From contig CAIXCY010000082.1 in NCBI GenBank assembly GCA_903918045.1, positions 1-63,729 on the forward strand: a stretch of DNA of 63,729 nucleotides. The letters are read 5' to 3'. Shown piece after piece: positions 1-8,713 of the stretch; the first letter of the stretch is position 1; every line of letters begins with the position of its first letter. This DNA is from an uncultured Bacteroidia bacterium (lineage in GTDB: Bacteria; Bacteroidota; Bacteroidia; Bacteroidales; Prolixibacteraceae). The notes beneath the pieces are model-generated. The model searched no databases. It was not told where the DNA came from and saw nothing but the letters and a program-made list of their open reading frames with translations. Position numbers and translations under genes: made by a program.

Positions 1-138
1 GGCGCTCACTCATTCCAGATCTATATGGCTTCAACAACATCTGTTTTGCCTCAGGAAACCATGATGTGGAACCAAAATGATTATAAAAACAACGGCTTTG
101 CAATTGGATTCCTTATTACAAGACTCTGGGGATTCTAA
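1..138 (+). CDS. C-terminal end of a probable outer-membrane beta-barrel protein (partial)
   Basis: Frame 1 is open from the first base to a TAA at 136-138, giving the last 45 residues of a protein that starts outside the window. The tail alternates polar and hydrophobic residues and ends ...ITRLWGF, with a terminal Phe as in many outer-membrane barrels. It resembles the C-terminus of DUF5777-type barrel proteins that often sit beside cytochromes in Bacteroidota, but 45 residues are too few to be sure of the family. Its position before the multihaem genes suggests it belongs to the same locus. Confidence 0.5.
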   Translation, partial: GAHSFQIYMASTTSVLPQETMMWNQNDYKNNGFAIGFLITRLWGF

Positions 139-161
139 TTCAAAATCATTTCATGTAATCA

Positions 162-211
162 AAATATTGAATGGTAATATTCTGAAAAATGGATATTACC
201 ATTCAATATTT
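162..211. terminator. 19-bp perfect inverted repeat, probable terminator
   Basis: Bases 162-180 and 193-211 are perfect reverse complements around a 12-base loop. The stem is AT-rich and there is only a short T run after it, so it may be a weak terminator for the upstream gene or a regulatory hairpin before the cytochrome genes. Confidence 0.5.
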
Positions 212-318
212 GATCTTAAGGTATTTGGTAATTCAATCTGATTTTCACCGATTGAATATTCACTTCTCTAATTATAAGAATAACTAATTTTTATATTGTT
301 ATAAATTAAGTTTATCCC

Positions 319-1266
319 GTGAAAATAAATTATCGGTTGGCCTTACTCCTTGTCATATTTCTATCCTTCAATTCAGGAAAAGGACAAGCACAATCTTATC
401 TGGATCCTCAACATCATGCTTGTTTAAAGTGTCATTCCAATCAGTCCTATTCCTTTCATAATGATGTGACTGGTAAGATTGTAAAAAGGTTAATGAATCC
501 CTATTACATACTTGATACAATTGCTATTTCAAACGGAGTTCATAAGCCCTTTGACTGTACGGACTGTCATTCATCTGAATATAAGGCGTATCCGCATAAG
601 TCAGAGTTGAAATTGCAGCCTCTGAGCAATTGTTTGGACTGTCATGGGGGGGATGCTTCGTTTGCAAAATATAAATTTGAAGAGATAGAGAAGGAGTTTA
701 AGAAAAGTGTTCACTATAAAGTTTACGGAGAAAACTTTAACTGTTCAAAGTGCCATAGTCAGCATACGTATGTTGCCACAGCCCGAAATAGCAACAATGT
801 GTTGGATATTGTAGATTACAATAACAAAATGTGTCTTTCGTGTCACAACGACATGAAAAAATACAAACTTGTTTCGGGCCACGAAAACCCTAAACTGGTT
901 GTTATTCACGATTGGCTGCCAAACCAGGAATTGCATTTTCGTCATGTCAGATGCATCGAGTGCCATACGGAGGTCAAGGACAGTCTGATGGTATCGCACA
1001 ATATTTTGAGTAAGGATCATGCAGTAAAGAAATGTGCCGAGTGTCACTCTGCCAATTCTAAACTAAAAGCTTCACTGTACAAATATCAAAATCTGCAGAA
1101 ACGTTCTGAAAATGGAACAATCAGCTCAATTTTAACAAACTCCTCCTACACAATTGGCACACATCAAAGTCCATTACTTAAATTATTAAGTATTGTAATT
1201 TTCATTGCAGTCCTTACCGGTATTATTATACATAGCTTATTCAGAATATTTAAAAAGAAAAATTAA
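319..1266 (+). CDS. Seven-haem c-type cytochrome, membrane anchored
   Basis: 315 residues starting at a GTG; the first 25 residues form a signal peptide (hydrophobic core, cleavage near GQAQ). Seven CXXCH haem-binding motifs lie near residues 35, 80, 105, 142, 172, 212 and 239. A transmembrane helix at about 286-306 followed by a lysine-rich tail anchors the protein, leaving the haem domain in the periplasm. The gene overlaps the next cytochrome b gene by one base (TAATG), so the two are translationally coupled and probably form one complex that takes electrons from the quinone pool. The family is octahaem/NrfH-like in general style, but no catalytic-haem signature such as CXXCK is present, so an electron carrier role is more likely than an enzyme. 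Confidence 0.88.
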   Translation: MKINYRLALLLVIFLSFNSGKGQAQSYLDPQHHACLKCHSNQSYSFHNDVTGKIVKRLMNPYYILDTIAISNGVHKPFDCTDCHSSEYKAYPHKSELKLQPLSNCLDCHGGDASFAKYKFEEIEKEFKKSVHYKVYGENFNCSKCHSQHTYVATARNSNNVLDIVDYNNKMCLSCHNDMKKYKLVSGHENPKLVVIHDWLPNQELHFRHVRCIECHTEVKDSLMVSHNILSKDHAVKKCAECHSANSKLKASLYKYQNLQKRSENGTISSILTNSSYTIGTHQSPLLKLLSIVIFIAVLTGIIIHSLFRIFKKKN

Positions 1267-1883
1267 TGGGCACGACTGATAAGATCTATTTCTATCCGCT
1301 CTGGTTAAGGATCTGGCACGGATTCAATGCGTTGGGAATAATCATCCTGATTCTGACCGGAATCTCCATGCAATCGAGTATTGAAACGCCAATCATTGGC
1401 TTTAATCTGGCAGTAAACCTTCACAATATTGCTGGGGTAATTGTCCTTTTGAGCTATATATTCTTTTTCGCAGGCAACTTATGGACCGGAAACGGAAAGT
1501 TCTACCGGATAAAAAAGAAGGGGTTTTTCAGGAACCTCGTAAAACAGGCAACCTATTATGCCTGGGGGATGTTTCACGGAGAGAGCTATCCCTTCCCATT
1601 ATCTGAAAAAAGGAAGTTTAACCCGCTCCAGAAATATTCCTATGTACTGGTAATGTATTTTGCAGTTCCTGTCGTAATCGTTACTGGGATAGCACTTTTA
1701 TTTCCTGAAATTATAATTGACAAAGCCTGGGGTATAAGTGGCGTTTTTATGACTGCCATATTACACTCAGCAATGGGATTTTTAATCTCCCTGTTTTTAA
1801 TTATCCACCTTTATATTGCTTCTGTAGGAAAATCTCCGTTGGAGAATTATAAAAGTATTTTTACGGGTTGGCACCATATTTAA
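1266..1883 (+). CDS. Cytochrome b561-type membrane subunit
   Basis: 205 residues with about four transmembrane helices (near residues 12-32, 49-69, 120-142 and 160-184). Histidines placed in or beside the helices (WHGFNA near 14, NLHNIAG near 51, LHSAMG near 161, IHLY near 176) fit bis-His ligation of two b haems. This is the pattern of the b-type subunit of formate dehydrogenase, Ni-Fe hydrogenase and thiosulfate reductase complexes. It starts inside the stop codon of the seven-haem gene and is followed 30 bases later by the 19-haem gene, so it likely moves electrons between menaquinol and the periplasmic haem proteins. Confidence 0.85.
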   Translation: MGTTDKIYFYPLWLRIWHGFNALGIIILILTGISMQSSIETPIIGFNLAVNLHNIAGVIVLLSYIFFFAGNLWTGNGKFYRIKKKGFFRNLVKQATYYAWGMFHGESYPFPLSEKRKFNPLQKYSYVLVMYFAVPVVIVTGIALLFPEIIIDKAWGISGVFMTAILHSAMGFLISLFLIIHLYIASVGKSPLENYKSIFTGWHHI

Positions 1884-1913
1884 TCCATTTCTCCCTTAAC
1901 AACCAGGAAAATT

Positions 1914-4766
1914 ATGCAGGTATTTTCAAGGCTTTTGCAAAATCAAAAAATTCGCTGGCAACAATTCCGGCGATTTCCAATTTTGAATTATTTAAGATCT
2001 CCCTTCCGACTTTTTTTGGTTGTCTGTATCCTTTTAATTGCCACAGGAAAATCTTTTGGACAGACAAATGACGATTGTTTAACCTGCCACAACGATGCTA
2101 CATTAACCAAAGACAAAGCAGGGAAAAAAATTTCACTCTATATTAAGCCTACTGCTCTTGATCACTCGGTTCATAAAAATGTGTTATGTGCTTCGTGTCA
2201 TACTGGCGCTGCAGTAACCGATTTCCCTCATCCGGAAAATCAAAAACCGGTTGAATGCGGTTCATGTCATGCTGACGCAAAGGAGAAATTTTTTAAAGGC
2301 GTTCATGGCAGAGCCTTTTTAACCAATAATAAATACGCCCCCAATTGTAAAGAGTGCCACGGTACGCACGACATATTGAAATCGGATCAGCCTGAATCGA
2401 GAACCTATAAGATGAATGTTCCCAAATTATGCGGAACATGTCACAGGGAAGGGGCACCTGTCGCCAGGGCATATAATATTTCGGAGCACAATATTCTCGA
2501 AAATTACAGCGAAGGGATACACGGACAGGGGTTATTTAAGAAGGGGCTTATCGTCTCAGCGACTTGTAACGACTGTCACGGAAACCATCTTATTTTGCCT
2601 CATACGAACGAAACATCAACAATTGCCCCCAAAAATATTGCTTCAACATGTATGAAATGTCATGCTCGAATTGAAGATGTTCATACAAAGGTAATTAATA
2701 AGGAATTATGGGAAAAGAAACCAGGAGCTATCCCTGCATGTACCGCTTGCCATCCCCCTCATAAGGTTGAATTAAAGAACCTGCTTTCCACTGTTTCGGA
2801 CAATACCTGTTTAAAATGCCATGAAAAGAATGAGACTCATAAGGTCGTAAATCATCTCGACGTCTCGCTTAAGGTAACAGTTAGTGAATTGGCCGGTTCT
2901 ACGCACAAAACCATCACGTGCGTAAAATGCCATTCCGATGTAACTGTAAATATGGCGCGTCCATGTACCACCGCCGGGAAGGTTGATTGTTCAAATTGCC
3001 ACGCTGCAGAATCTGAGGTTTATTTCCAAAGCGGACATGGTGAAGCCTATTTCAACAAGAAGCCCAATGCCCCGTATTGTACGAATTGCCACGGTTCACA
3101 TGGAATTAAACCCAAATCAGATGAAACATCACCGATATACCGCTCCTCAATTCCTAAACTCTGCGGGGAGTGCCATCGTACGGGTGGAAAGGCTCTTGAA
3201 GGGACCAACCTTGTAGAACGTGATGCATTTCAGGATTATTCCAATAGCGTGCATGGAAAGAGTTTGTCTGAAAAAGGGCTGCTTTCTGCTGCCGTTTGTA
3301 CCGACTGCCATACATCACACCGGGAACTTAAGGAATCAGATTCACGCTCTTCCGTCAATCCTAAAAACATTGCCTCAACCTGTGGAAATTGCCATAAAGG
3401 AATTTACAATAAATACATTACAAGTGACCATGCCTACAGACCAAAGGAAGGTGATTTAAAATATCCTACCTGTGGTACCTGCCATACTGCTCATACAATT
3501 ACAAAGGTTCATCAGGATAAGTTTATGTCCGAAATCACAGTTCAATGCGGTAAATGTCATACCAAACTGGCAGAAACCTATCTGGAGACCTACCACGGGA
3601 AAGTATACCAGTTGGGTTACCTGCAGGCAGCAAGATGTTCAGATTGTCACGGGGCTCACAATATTTTAAAAATTACGAACCGGAATTCGTCTGTCAGTCC
3701 TCAAAATATTGTTGCGACCTGCCAGAAATGTCACGCCGATGCCAATGAAAAGTTTACCGGTTATTTGACTCACGCCACGCATAATAACAAAGCTAAATTC
3801 CCATGGTTGTACTACACCTTCTGGTCAATGACCTCACTTTTGGTGGGTGTATTTATCTTTTTTGGAATTCACACCCTCATGTGGCTGCCTCGCTCTATCA
3901 GTGCCATGCGAAAGAAGAAAAAACATGCTAAAGATGCAGGCGAGAAAACGTATGTAAGACGATTCACAAAGAGTCAAAGCATTACCCATATATTTGTAAT
4001 AATTAGCTTTTTAACACTTGCATTTACCGGGATGCTTCTCAAGTTTGCCTTTATGGATTGGGCCAAATTTCTGGTGCAACTAATCGGTGGAGCACATACA
4101 GCAGGAATAATTCACCGTATTGCAGCTGTAATAACTTTCGGGTATTTTTCCTTTCATGTATACTCATTGATCAAAATGAAGATACAAAAGAAGCTCTCAT
4201 TGAAGGATTTTATTTTCGGAGACAATACACTGATGTTTAATGCACAGGATGTCAAGGACTACTGGGCATCTATAAAGTGGTTTGTTGGAAAAGGACCTCG
4301 TCCCTCATACGGGAAATGGACCTATTGGGAGAAATTTGATTATATGGCTGTTTTCTGGGGAGTTGTGGTTATCGGATCAACCGGATTAGTGCTGTGGTTC
4401 CCGTCCATATTTACCAAACTATTACCGGGCTGGATGATTAATGTGGCACAGATTATTCACAGCGATGAAGCTTTGCTCGCAGTTGGATTTATCTTCACAA
4501 TCCATTTCTTCAACACTCACCTCCGTCCTGAAGCGTTCCCAATGGATACCGTTATTTTCACTGGAAAAGTTGCGGTAGAAGAATACCAGGAAGACAGACC
4601 ACGTGAATTTGATCAACTTGAAAAATCGGGAAATTTAAGCCAAGTGCTTGAAAAGACTCAATTTTCGGAACAGCGGATGAAACTTGTACGCTTCTTTGGA
4701 TATCTATTCCTATTCACAGGAATTATATTGGTTATTTTAATTATCTATTCTTTAGTTTTTCACTGA
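1914..4766 (+). CDS. 19-haem cytochrome c fused to a membrane cytochrome b domain
   Basis: 950 residues. A signal sequence (hydrophobic stretch about 32-46) is followed by 19 CXXCH motifs between residues 55 and 607. The haem part is repetitive: residues about 115-286 and 359-531 match each other motif by motif (shared phrases such as PKLCG.CHR, PKNIASTC, GLL/GLI before the next haem), and 545-615 is a partial third copy. From about 630 on there are five or so transmembrane helices with His residues in or near the membrane (THIF, HRIAAV, SFHVY, IHSDE, IHFFNTHLRPE), typical of a cytochrome b/DUF4405-like quinone-reactive unit. One polypeptide can therefore exchange electrons with quinones and carry them along a long periplasmic haem wire. 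The acceptor or donor is unknown. Same operon as the two preceding genes. Confidence 0.87.
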   Translation: MQVFSRLLQNQKIRWQQFRRFPILNYLRSPFRLFLVVCILLIATGKSFGQTNDDCLTCHNDATLTKDKAGKKISLYIKPTALDHSVHKNVLCASCHTGAAVTDFPHPENQKPVECGSCHADAKEKFFKGVHGRAFLTNNKYAPNCKECHGTHDILKSDQPESRTYKMNVPKLCGTCHREGAPVARAYNISEHNILENYSEGIHGQGLFKKGLIVSATCNDCHGNHLILPHTNETSTIAPKNIASTCMKCHARIEDVHTKVINKELWEKKPGAIPACTACHPPHKVELKNLLSTVSDNTCLKCHEKNETHKVVNHLDVSLKVTVSELAGSTHKTITCVKCHSDVTVNMARPCTTAGKVDCSNCHAAESEVYFQSGHGEAYFNKKPNAPYCTNCHGSHGIKPKSDETSPIYRSSIPKLCGECHRTGGKALEGTNLVERDAFQDYSNSVHGKSLSEKGLLSAAVCTDCHTSHRELKESDSRSSVNPKNIASTCGNCHKGIYNKYITSDHAYRPKEGDLKYPTCGTCHTAHTITKVHQDKFMSEITVQCGKCHTKLAETYLETYHGKVYQLGYLQAARCSDCHGAHNILKITNRNSSVSPQNIVATCQKCHADANEKFTGYLTHATHNNKAKFPWLYYTFWSMTSLLVGVFIFFGIHTLMWLPRSISAMRKKKKHAKDAGEKTYVRRFTKSQSITHIFVIISFLTLAFTGMLLKFAFMDWAKFLVQLIGGAHTAGIIHRIAAVITFGYFSFHVYSLIKMKIQKKLSLKDFIFGDNTLMFNAQDVKDYWASIKWFVGKGPRPSYGKWTYWEKFDYMAVFWGVVVIGSTGLVLWFPSIFTKLLPGWMINVAQIIHSDEALLAVGFIFTIHFFNTHLRPEAFPMDTVIFTGKVAVEEYQEDRPREFDQLEKSGNLSQVLEKTQFSEQRMKLVRFFGYLFLFTGIILVILIIYSLVFH

Positions 4767-4819
4767 CAAAATAAGAGAGACAATTCGTTATACTGCTGAT
4801 ATTCAGAGATTATAGATTT

Positions 4820-4890
4820 ATAAAATAGCTTTAATTCATATATAGAAAGGGTATAAATAGTACTTCTGTGTTGAATTAAAGCTATTTTAT
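4820..4890. repeat. 19-bp perfect inverted repeat with 33-base spacer
   Basis: Bases 4820-4838 are the exact reverse complement of 4872-4890. The pair lies in the 169-base gap between the 19-haem gene and the NapC-like gene. It could end transcription of the first three genes or form a long regulatory hairpin ahead of the fourth. Confidence 0.6.
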
Positions 4891-4935
4891 TACGAACTTT
4901 CGGCCATATTATAAAATAACTAGTTCTAAAAACAC

Positions 4936-6438
4936 ATGAAACTACCATCATCGGTTAATAATTGGCTCTCAATTACTGGCGCTATCTTAGCATTATTTAA
5001 CCTCGCCACTATCTTATCTTTAGTGATTCTAAATACTTTTTTTGGTTTTGGGGGAACTTATATAGGGTTGTTCATTTATATGCTGCTCCCAGGATTCATG
5101 ATTACAGGCTTAATCCTGATCCCTATCGGAATGCGGATTGAAAATGCGAGAATTAAAAGGGAAAAAGCCGAAAACGAAATCAAAGGCTGGCCCGTAATTA
5201 ATTTTAACAATCCGGCGACACGTAATGCTTCAATGATCTTTGTTTTTGGATCTATATTTTTATTAATTATTTCATCTGTAGGAAGTTACGAAGCATTTCA
5301 TTATACAGAATCGGTTGAATTCTGTGGATTACTTTGTCATAAGGTAATGGAGCCTGAGTACGTCACCTACCATGGCTCTTCACATGAGCGTGTTGCGTGT
5401 GTGGAATGTCATGTTGGAGCCGGTGCAGGTTGGTATGTAAAGAGCAAGATGTCTGGATTATACCAGGTATATTCTGTTACTTTTCATAAATTCCCAACAC
5501 CTATTCCTACGCCAATTGCGAACCTTCGCCCTGCAAGGGAGACTTGCGAACAGTGCCACTGGCCCGAAAAATTCTATGACCGGAAGGTTAAGAATCTGAA
5601 ATCCTACCTGGCTGATGAAACCAATACAGAGCATACTATCCAATTGCAAATGAAAACAAGTTCTGCGATGACTGCCGATGGCCTTGAAAAAGGGATACAC
5701 CAACATATCAGTGCAGATGTAAAAATTGAATACAAAACATCAGCAGCGAACCGACAGGTAATACCATGGGTCAAGTATACCAATAAAAAGACAGGCGTTA
5801 CGGAGATTTTCACCGACAGTGAGACTCCGGTTAGCAAGCAAAAACTTGATTCACTTGAAACCAGAGTGATGGATTGCCTTGATTGCCATAACCGCCCTTC
5901 ACACAAATATAATTACCCACAGACGTTTATTGACAAGTCGATAAGCGCCGGGTTGATTCCTAAATCACTTCCAGGCATTAAGGAGCTTTCAATGAAGATA
6001 TTGTATAAACAATACAGCACCAAGGACAGTGCATTTATGGCAATCAAAGATAAGGTCACTGATTATTATAAATCAAAATATCCCGATGTTTATGCCTCCA
6101 GAAAAACGGAGGTCGATAAGGCTATTGCTGAAATACAAAATGGTTATGGCAATAATATCTTTCCATATATGAAGGCTGACTGGAGAAGTTATCCTAATAA
6201 TATTGGTCACCTTGAAAATGATGGCTGTTTCAGGTGTCATAACGACAAACATAAATCAGAATCAGGAAAGGTCATTTCGAAGGATTGTAATTTATGCCAT
6301 TCAATACAGGCTCAGGGAATTCCGGGTAATATGGAATATTCCAATTCAAATAAGCCACTGGAATTCAAGCATCCTGTAGATGTTGATAACGCATGGAAAA
6401 CTGATTTATGTTCATCCTGCCATACTCAGCTTTATTAA
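4936..6438 (+). CDS. NapC/NirT-like multihaem membrane cytochrome with atypical first haem site
   Basis: 500 residues. Three hydrophobic segments (about 12-33, 41-64 and 99-118) precede a NapC/NrfH-type domain. The first haem site is C-GLL-CH (residues 130-135), with three residues between the cysteines rather than two, followed by VMEPEY. Six normal CXXCH sites follow (155, 204, 314, then three near 433, 453 and 493). NapC/NrfH proteins oxidise menaquinol and pass electrons to periplasmic reductases; they usually have four haems and about 200 residues, so this protein carries an extra C-terminal three-haem region. Its neighbours, the 19-haem protein before and the c554-like protein after, are the likely partners. 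Confidence 0.85.
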   Translation: MKLPSSVNNWLSITGAILALFNLATILSLVILNTFFGFGGTYIGLFIYMLLPGFMITGLILIPIGMRIENARIKREKAENEIKGWPVINFNNPATRNASMIFVFGSIFLLIISSVGSYEAFHYTESVEFCGLLCHKVMEPEYVTYHGSSHERVACVECHVGAGAGWYVKSKMSGLYQVYSVTFHKFPTPIPTPIANLRPARETCEQCHWPEKFYDRKVKNLKSYLADETNTEHTIQLQMKTSSAMTADGLEKGIHQHISADVKIEYKTSAANRQVIPWVKYTNKKTGVTEIFTDSETPVSKQKLDSLETRVMDCLDCHNRPSHKYNYPQTFIDKSISAGLIPKSLPGIKELSMKILYKQYSTKDSAFMAIKDKVTDYYKSKYPDVYASRKTEVDKAIAEIQNGYGNNIFPYMKADWRSYPNNIGHLENDGCFRCHNDKHKSESGKVISKDCNLCHSIQAQGIPGNMEYSNSNKPLEFKHPVDVDNAWKTDLCSSCHTQLY

Positions 6439-6474
6439 TACTAATTCTAAATTTGGGGTAAATCAGGCATATTT

Positions 6475-6505
6475 TTTGTTATTAAATGAAAAGGAGCCAT
6501 ATTTG
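6475..6505 (+). promoter_or_regulatory. Probable promoter of the c554-like gene
   Basis: TTTG at 6475-6478 and CATATTTG at 6498-6505 are 19 bases apart. This matches the Bacteroidota promoter (TTTG, about 19 bases, TAnnTTTG) with one mismatch in the -7 element. Confidence 0.45.
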
Positions 6506-6592
6506 TTCTAACATTTAAAATGCCGCTGATATTATAGCTAATTATTGCTATTTAGAAAGTAAAATAATACTAACTTTTAATACAAGACGAAA

Positions 6593-7081
6593 ATGAATTT
6601 CAAAAAATTATCTTTATTGCTCGGAATGGTTATACTATTCGCCTCATTTGTAAATGCCCAGGATTTCAAATATGTTGGCGCTTCCAAATGTAAAATGTGC
6701 CATAACAAGGAAGAAAAAGGTGAACAGTACAACAAATGGGCTGCAGGACCACATGCAAAAGCGATGGCTGCCCTTAAAGGCGCTGATGCAAAAAATGCAA
6801 AATGTTTAAAATGCCATTCAACCGCTGCCGCTAATCCGGATATGGTTGCTACAATTACCGTTGAAGAAGGTGTTTCATGTGAATCCTGCCATGGACCAGG
6901 AAGCGCATACAAAGTTGCTGCGATAATGAAAGACAAAACCAAAGCTATGGCTAACGGTATGACTATGCCAGACGAAAAACTATGTAGAAAATGCCACAAC
7001 AAGGAAAGTCCAAATTACAAGGAATTTAACTTTGCTGAATATTCCAAGAAAATAGCTCACAAAGATCCTTCAAAAAAATAA
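6593..7081 (+). CDS. Tetrahaem cytochrome c554-like periplasmic protein
   Basis: 162 residues with a clear signal peptide (first 23 residues, ending VNAQ). Four CXXCH motifs (CKMCH, CLKCH, CESCH, CRKCH) lie in the cytochrome c554 arrangement, including the typical YVGASKCKMCH opening and the KWAAGPHAKA phrase after the first haem. Members of this family are soluble periplasmic electron shuttles. It is preceded by its own promoter-like element and followed by a strong terminator, so it closes the respiratory cluster but may be transcribed alone. A soluble carrier between the membrane cytochromes and an unseen reductase is the likely role. Confidence 0.9.
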   Translation: MNFKKLSLLLGMVILFASFVNAQDFKYVGASKCKMCHNKEEKGEQYNKWAAGPHAKAMAALKGADAKNAKCLKCHSTAAANPDMVATITVEEGVSCESCHGPGSAYKVAAIMKDKTKAMANGMTMPDEKLCRKCHNKESPNYKEFNFAEYSKKIAHKDPSKK

Positions 7082-7100
7082 ATCCAAATCAAACTTTTTT

Positions 7101-7141
7101 AAAAACTCCTTTGCTGAATTAAAGCAAAGGAGTTTTTTTTT
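7101..7141 (+). terminator. Rho-independent terminator
   Basis: An 11-bp stem (7105-7115 with 7123-7133) with a 7-base loop is followed by a run of T, 20 bases after the tetrahaem cytochrome stop. Confidence 0.9.
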
Positions 7142-7154
7142 AGCTATAAATCTC

Positions 7155-7162
7155 TACTTTTG
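7155..7162 (+). promoter_or_regulatory. -7 promoter element for the first fucosidase gene
   Basis: TACTTTTG fits TAnnTTTG exactly and lies 26 bases before the ATG. I see no clear -33 element because the upstream terminator occupies that space. Confidence 0.45.
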
Positions 7163-7187
7163 ATACCTATATAAAAAACCAAACATC

Positions 7188-8645
7188 ATGATCAAGCCCT
7201 ATCTCCTTGTTTTAGTGTTATTTTCCGTTTTTCAGCTATTTGCAACCCAAAAAGAGAATCCTGTCACTCAGCCGGCACCCGTTTTTCCGGTTCCTACCGA
7301 ACGACAATTGGCATGGCACGAAATGGAACAATATGCATTTATTCATTTTACGACAAATACATTTACCGGAAAAGAGTGGGGATTTGGCGATGAAAGTGAG
7401 GAAGTTTTTAATCCCTCTGCAATAGATGTAAATCAATGGGTTAAAGTCATTAAAGCAGCCGGATTAAAAGCAATAGTACTTACCTGTAAACACCATGATG
7501 GATTTTGTTTATGGCCAAGTAAGTACACCGAACATTCTGTAAAGAACAGCAAATGGAAAGGGGGCAATGGGAACGTAGTAAAAGAAGTTGCCGACGCCTG
7601 TCATAAAAATGGTCTCAAATTCGGAGTCTATCTCTCCCCATGGGACAGGAACCGAACCGATTATGGTTCACCTTCTTATGTTGAATATTACAGGAATCAG
7701 TTGAAGGAGCTATTCACCGCTTATGGACCAGTTTTTGAAATGTGGTTTGATGGTGCAAATGGAGGGGATGGCTATTATGGTGGCGCCAGGGAAAAACGGA
7801 AAATCAATGCTGCATCCTATTATGATTGGCCTGCTACACAAAATATGGTCAGAAAAATGGAACCAAATATAATCTTCTTCAGCGATGCCGGTCCTGATAT
7901 CCGCTGGTGCGGAAACGAAGGGGGTCACGCGGGAGAAACCAACTGGTCAACAATTAGTACAGATTCTATCTATGCCGGGAAAAGCGGTATAGAAAACTTG
8001 CTTAATTCAGGACAGGAAGAGGGCAAAAACTACGTTCCCGCCGAGGTCGATGTTTCAATTCGCCCAGGGTGGTTCTACCATTCAGAGGAGGATACGAAGG
8101 TGAAAACACCCGAAAAGCTATTCGAAATTTACCTCGCTTCTGTCGGAAGGGGATCCAACCTGATCCTCAATATCCCTCCTGACCGACGAGGAATACTCCA
8201 TGAAAATGATGTAAAAGCATTACTGGGATGGCGAAAATTAATAAATGAAGCATTTAAGACAAATCTGGCATCGAATGCTAAAGTTCAGGCAGACTCATAC
8301 AGGGGCAATTCCAAACAGTTTGCAGCCATTAATGTAACTGATGGAAATAAAGAATCGTACTGGACCACCAATGACAATGTAACTACCGGAAACCTGATAA
8401 TAGATCTGGGATCGGTGAAACAAATAAAATATGTCACTTTACAGGAATATATAAAGCTGGGCCAAAGGGTTAAAAATTTCACGATTTCTGTCTGGAAAAA
8501 CAACCGCTGGGAAGAGGTATCAAAAGGTTCTACAATCGGTTACAAAAGAATAGTCAGACTTGAACCTACTAAATGTGAAAAAGTTAGAGTTCAGATTACA
8601 GCATCCAAAGCTTCGCCATTAATCTCAAATATAGAGATATATTGA
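7188..8645 (+). CDS. Secreted GH29 alpha-L-fucosidase with C-terminal discoidin-like domain
   Basis: 485 residues. The signal peptide covers about residues 1-20. The GH29 catalytic barrel shows the family phrases WHEMEQYAFIHF near residue 43, CKHHDGFCLW near 103, and FEMWFDGANG near 185, whose Asp is the expected nucleophile. The last 120 residues look like an F5/8 type C (discoidin) carbohydrate-binding domain, with TDGNKESYWTT and a VRVQI ending. It removes alpha-L-fucose from glycans outside the cytoplasm. It stands alone between its own promoter-like element and a downstream promoter. A second GH29 gene lies at 13131. Confidence 0.92.
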   Translation: MIKPYLLVLVLFSVFQLFATQKENPVTQPAPVFPVPTERQLAWHEMEQYAFIHFTTNTFTGKEWGFGDESEEVFNPSAIDVNQWVKVIKAAGLKAIVLTCKHHDGFCLWPSKYTEHSVKNSKWKGGNGNVVKEVADACHKNGLKFGVYLSPWDRNRTDYGSPSYVEYYRNQLKELFTAYGPVFEMWFDGANGGDGYYGGAREKRKINAASYYDWPATQNMVRKMEPNIIFFSDAGPDIRWCGNEGGHAGETNWSTISTDSIYAGKSGIENLLNSGQEEGKNYVPAEVDVSIRPGWFYHSEEDTKVKTPEKLFEIYLASVGRGSNLILNIPPDRRGILHENDVKALLGWRKLINEAFKTNLASNAKVQADSYRGNSKQFAAINVTDGNKESYWTTNDNVTTGNLIIDLGSVKQIKYVTLQEYIKLGQRVKNFTISVWKNNRWEEVSKGSTIGYKRIVRLEPTKCEKVRVQITASKASPLISNIEIY

Positions 8646-8670
8646 TTTAAAAAATTTAGTGTTAAATTTG
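8642..8670 (+). promoter_or_regulatory. Promoter of the DUF4337-like gene
   Basis: TTG at 8642-8644, an 18-base spacer and TAAATTTG at 8663-8670 match the Bacteroidota consensus. The -33 element overlaps the stop codon of the fucosidase gene. Confidence 0.6.
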
Positions 8671-8713
8671 CCCACTGAAAACTTTAACATTGTCAAATTA
8701 AAAATAGACTATT

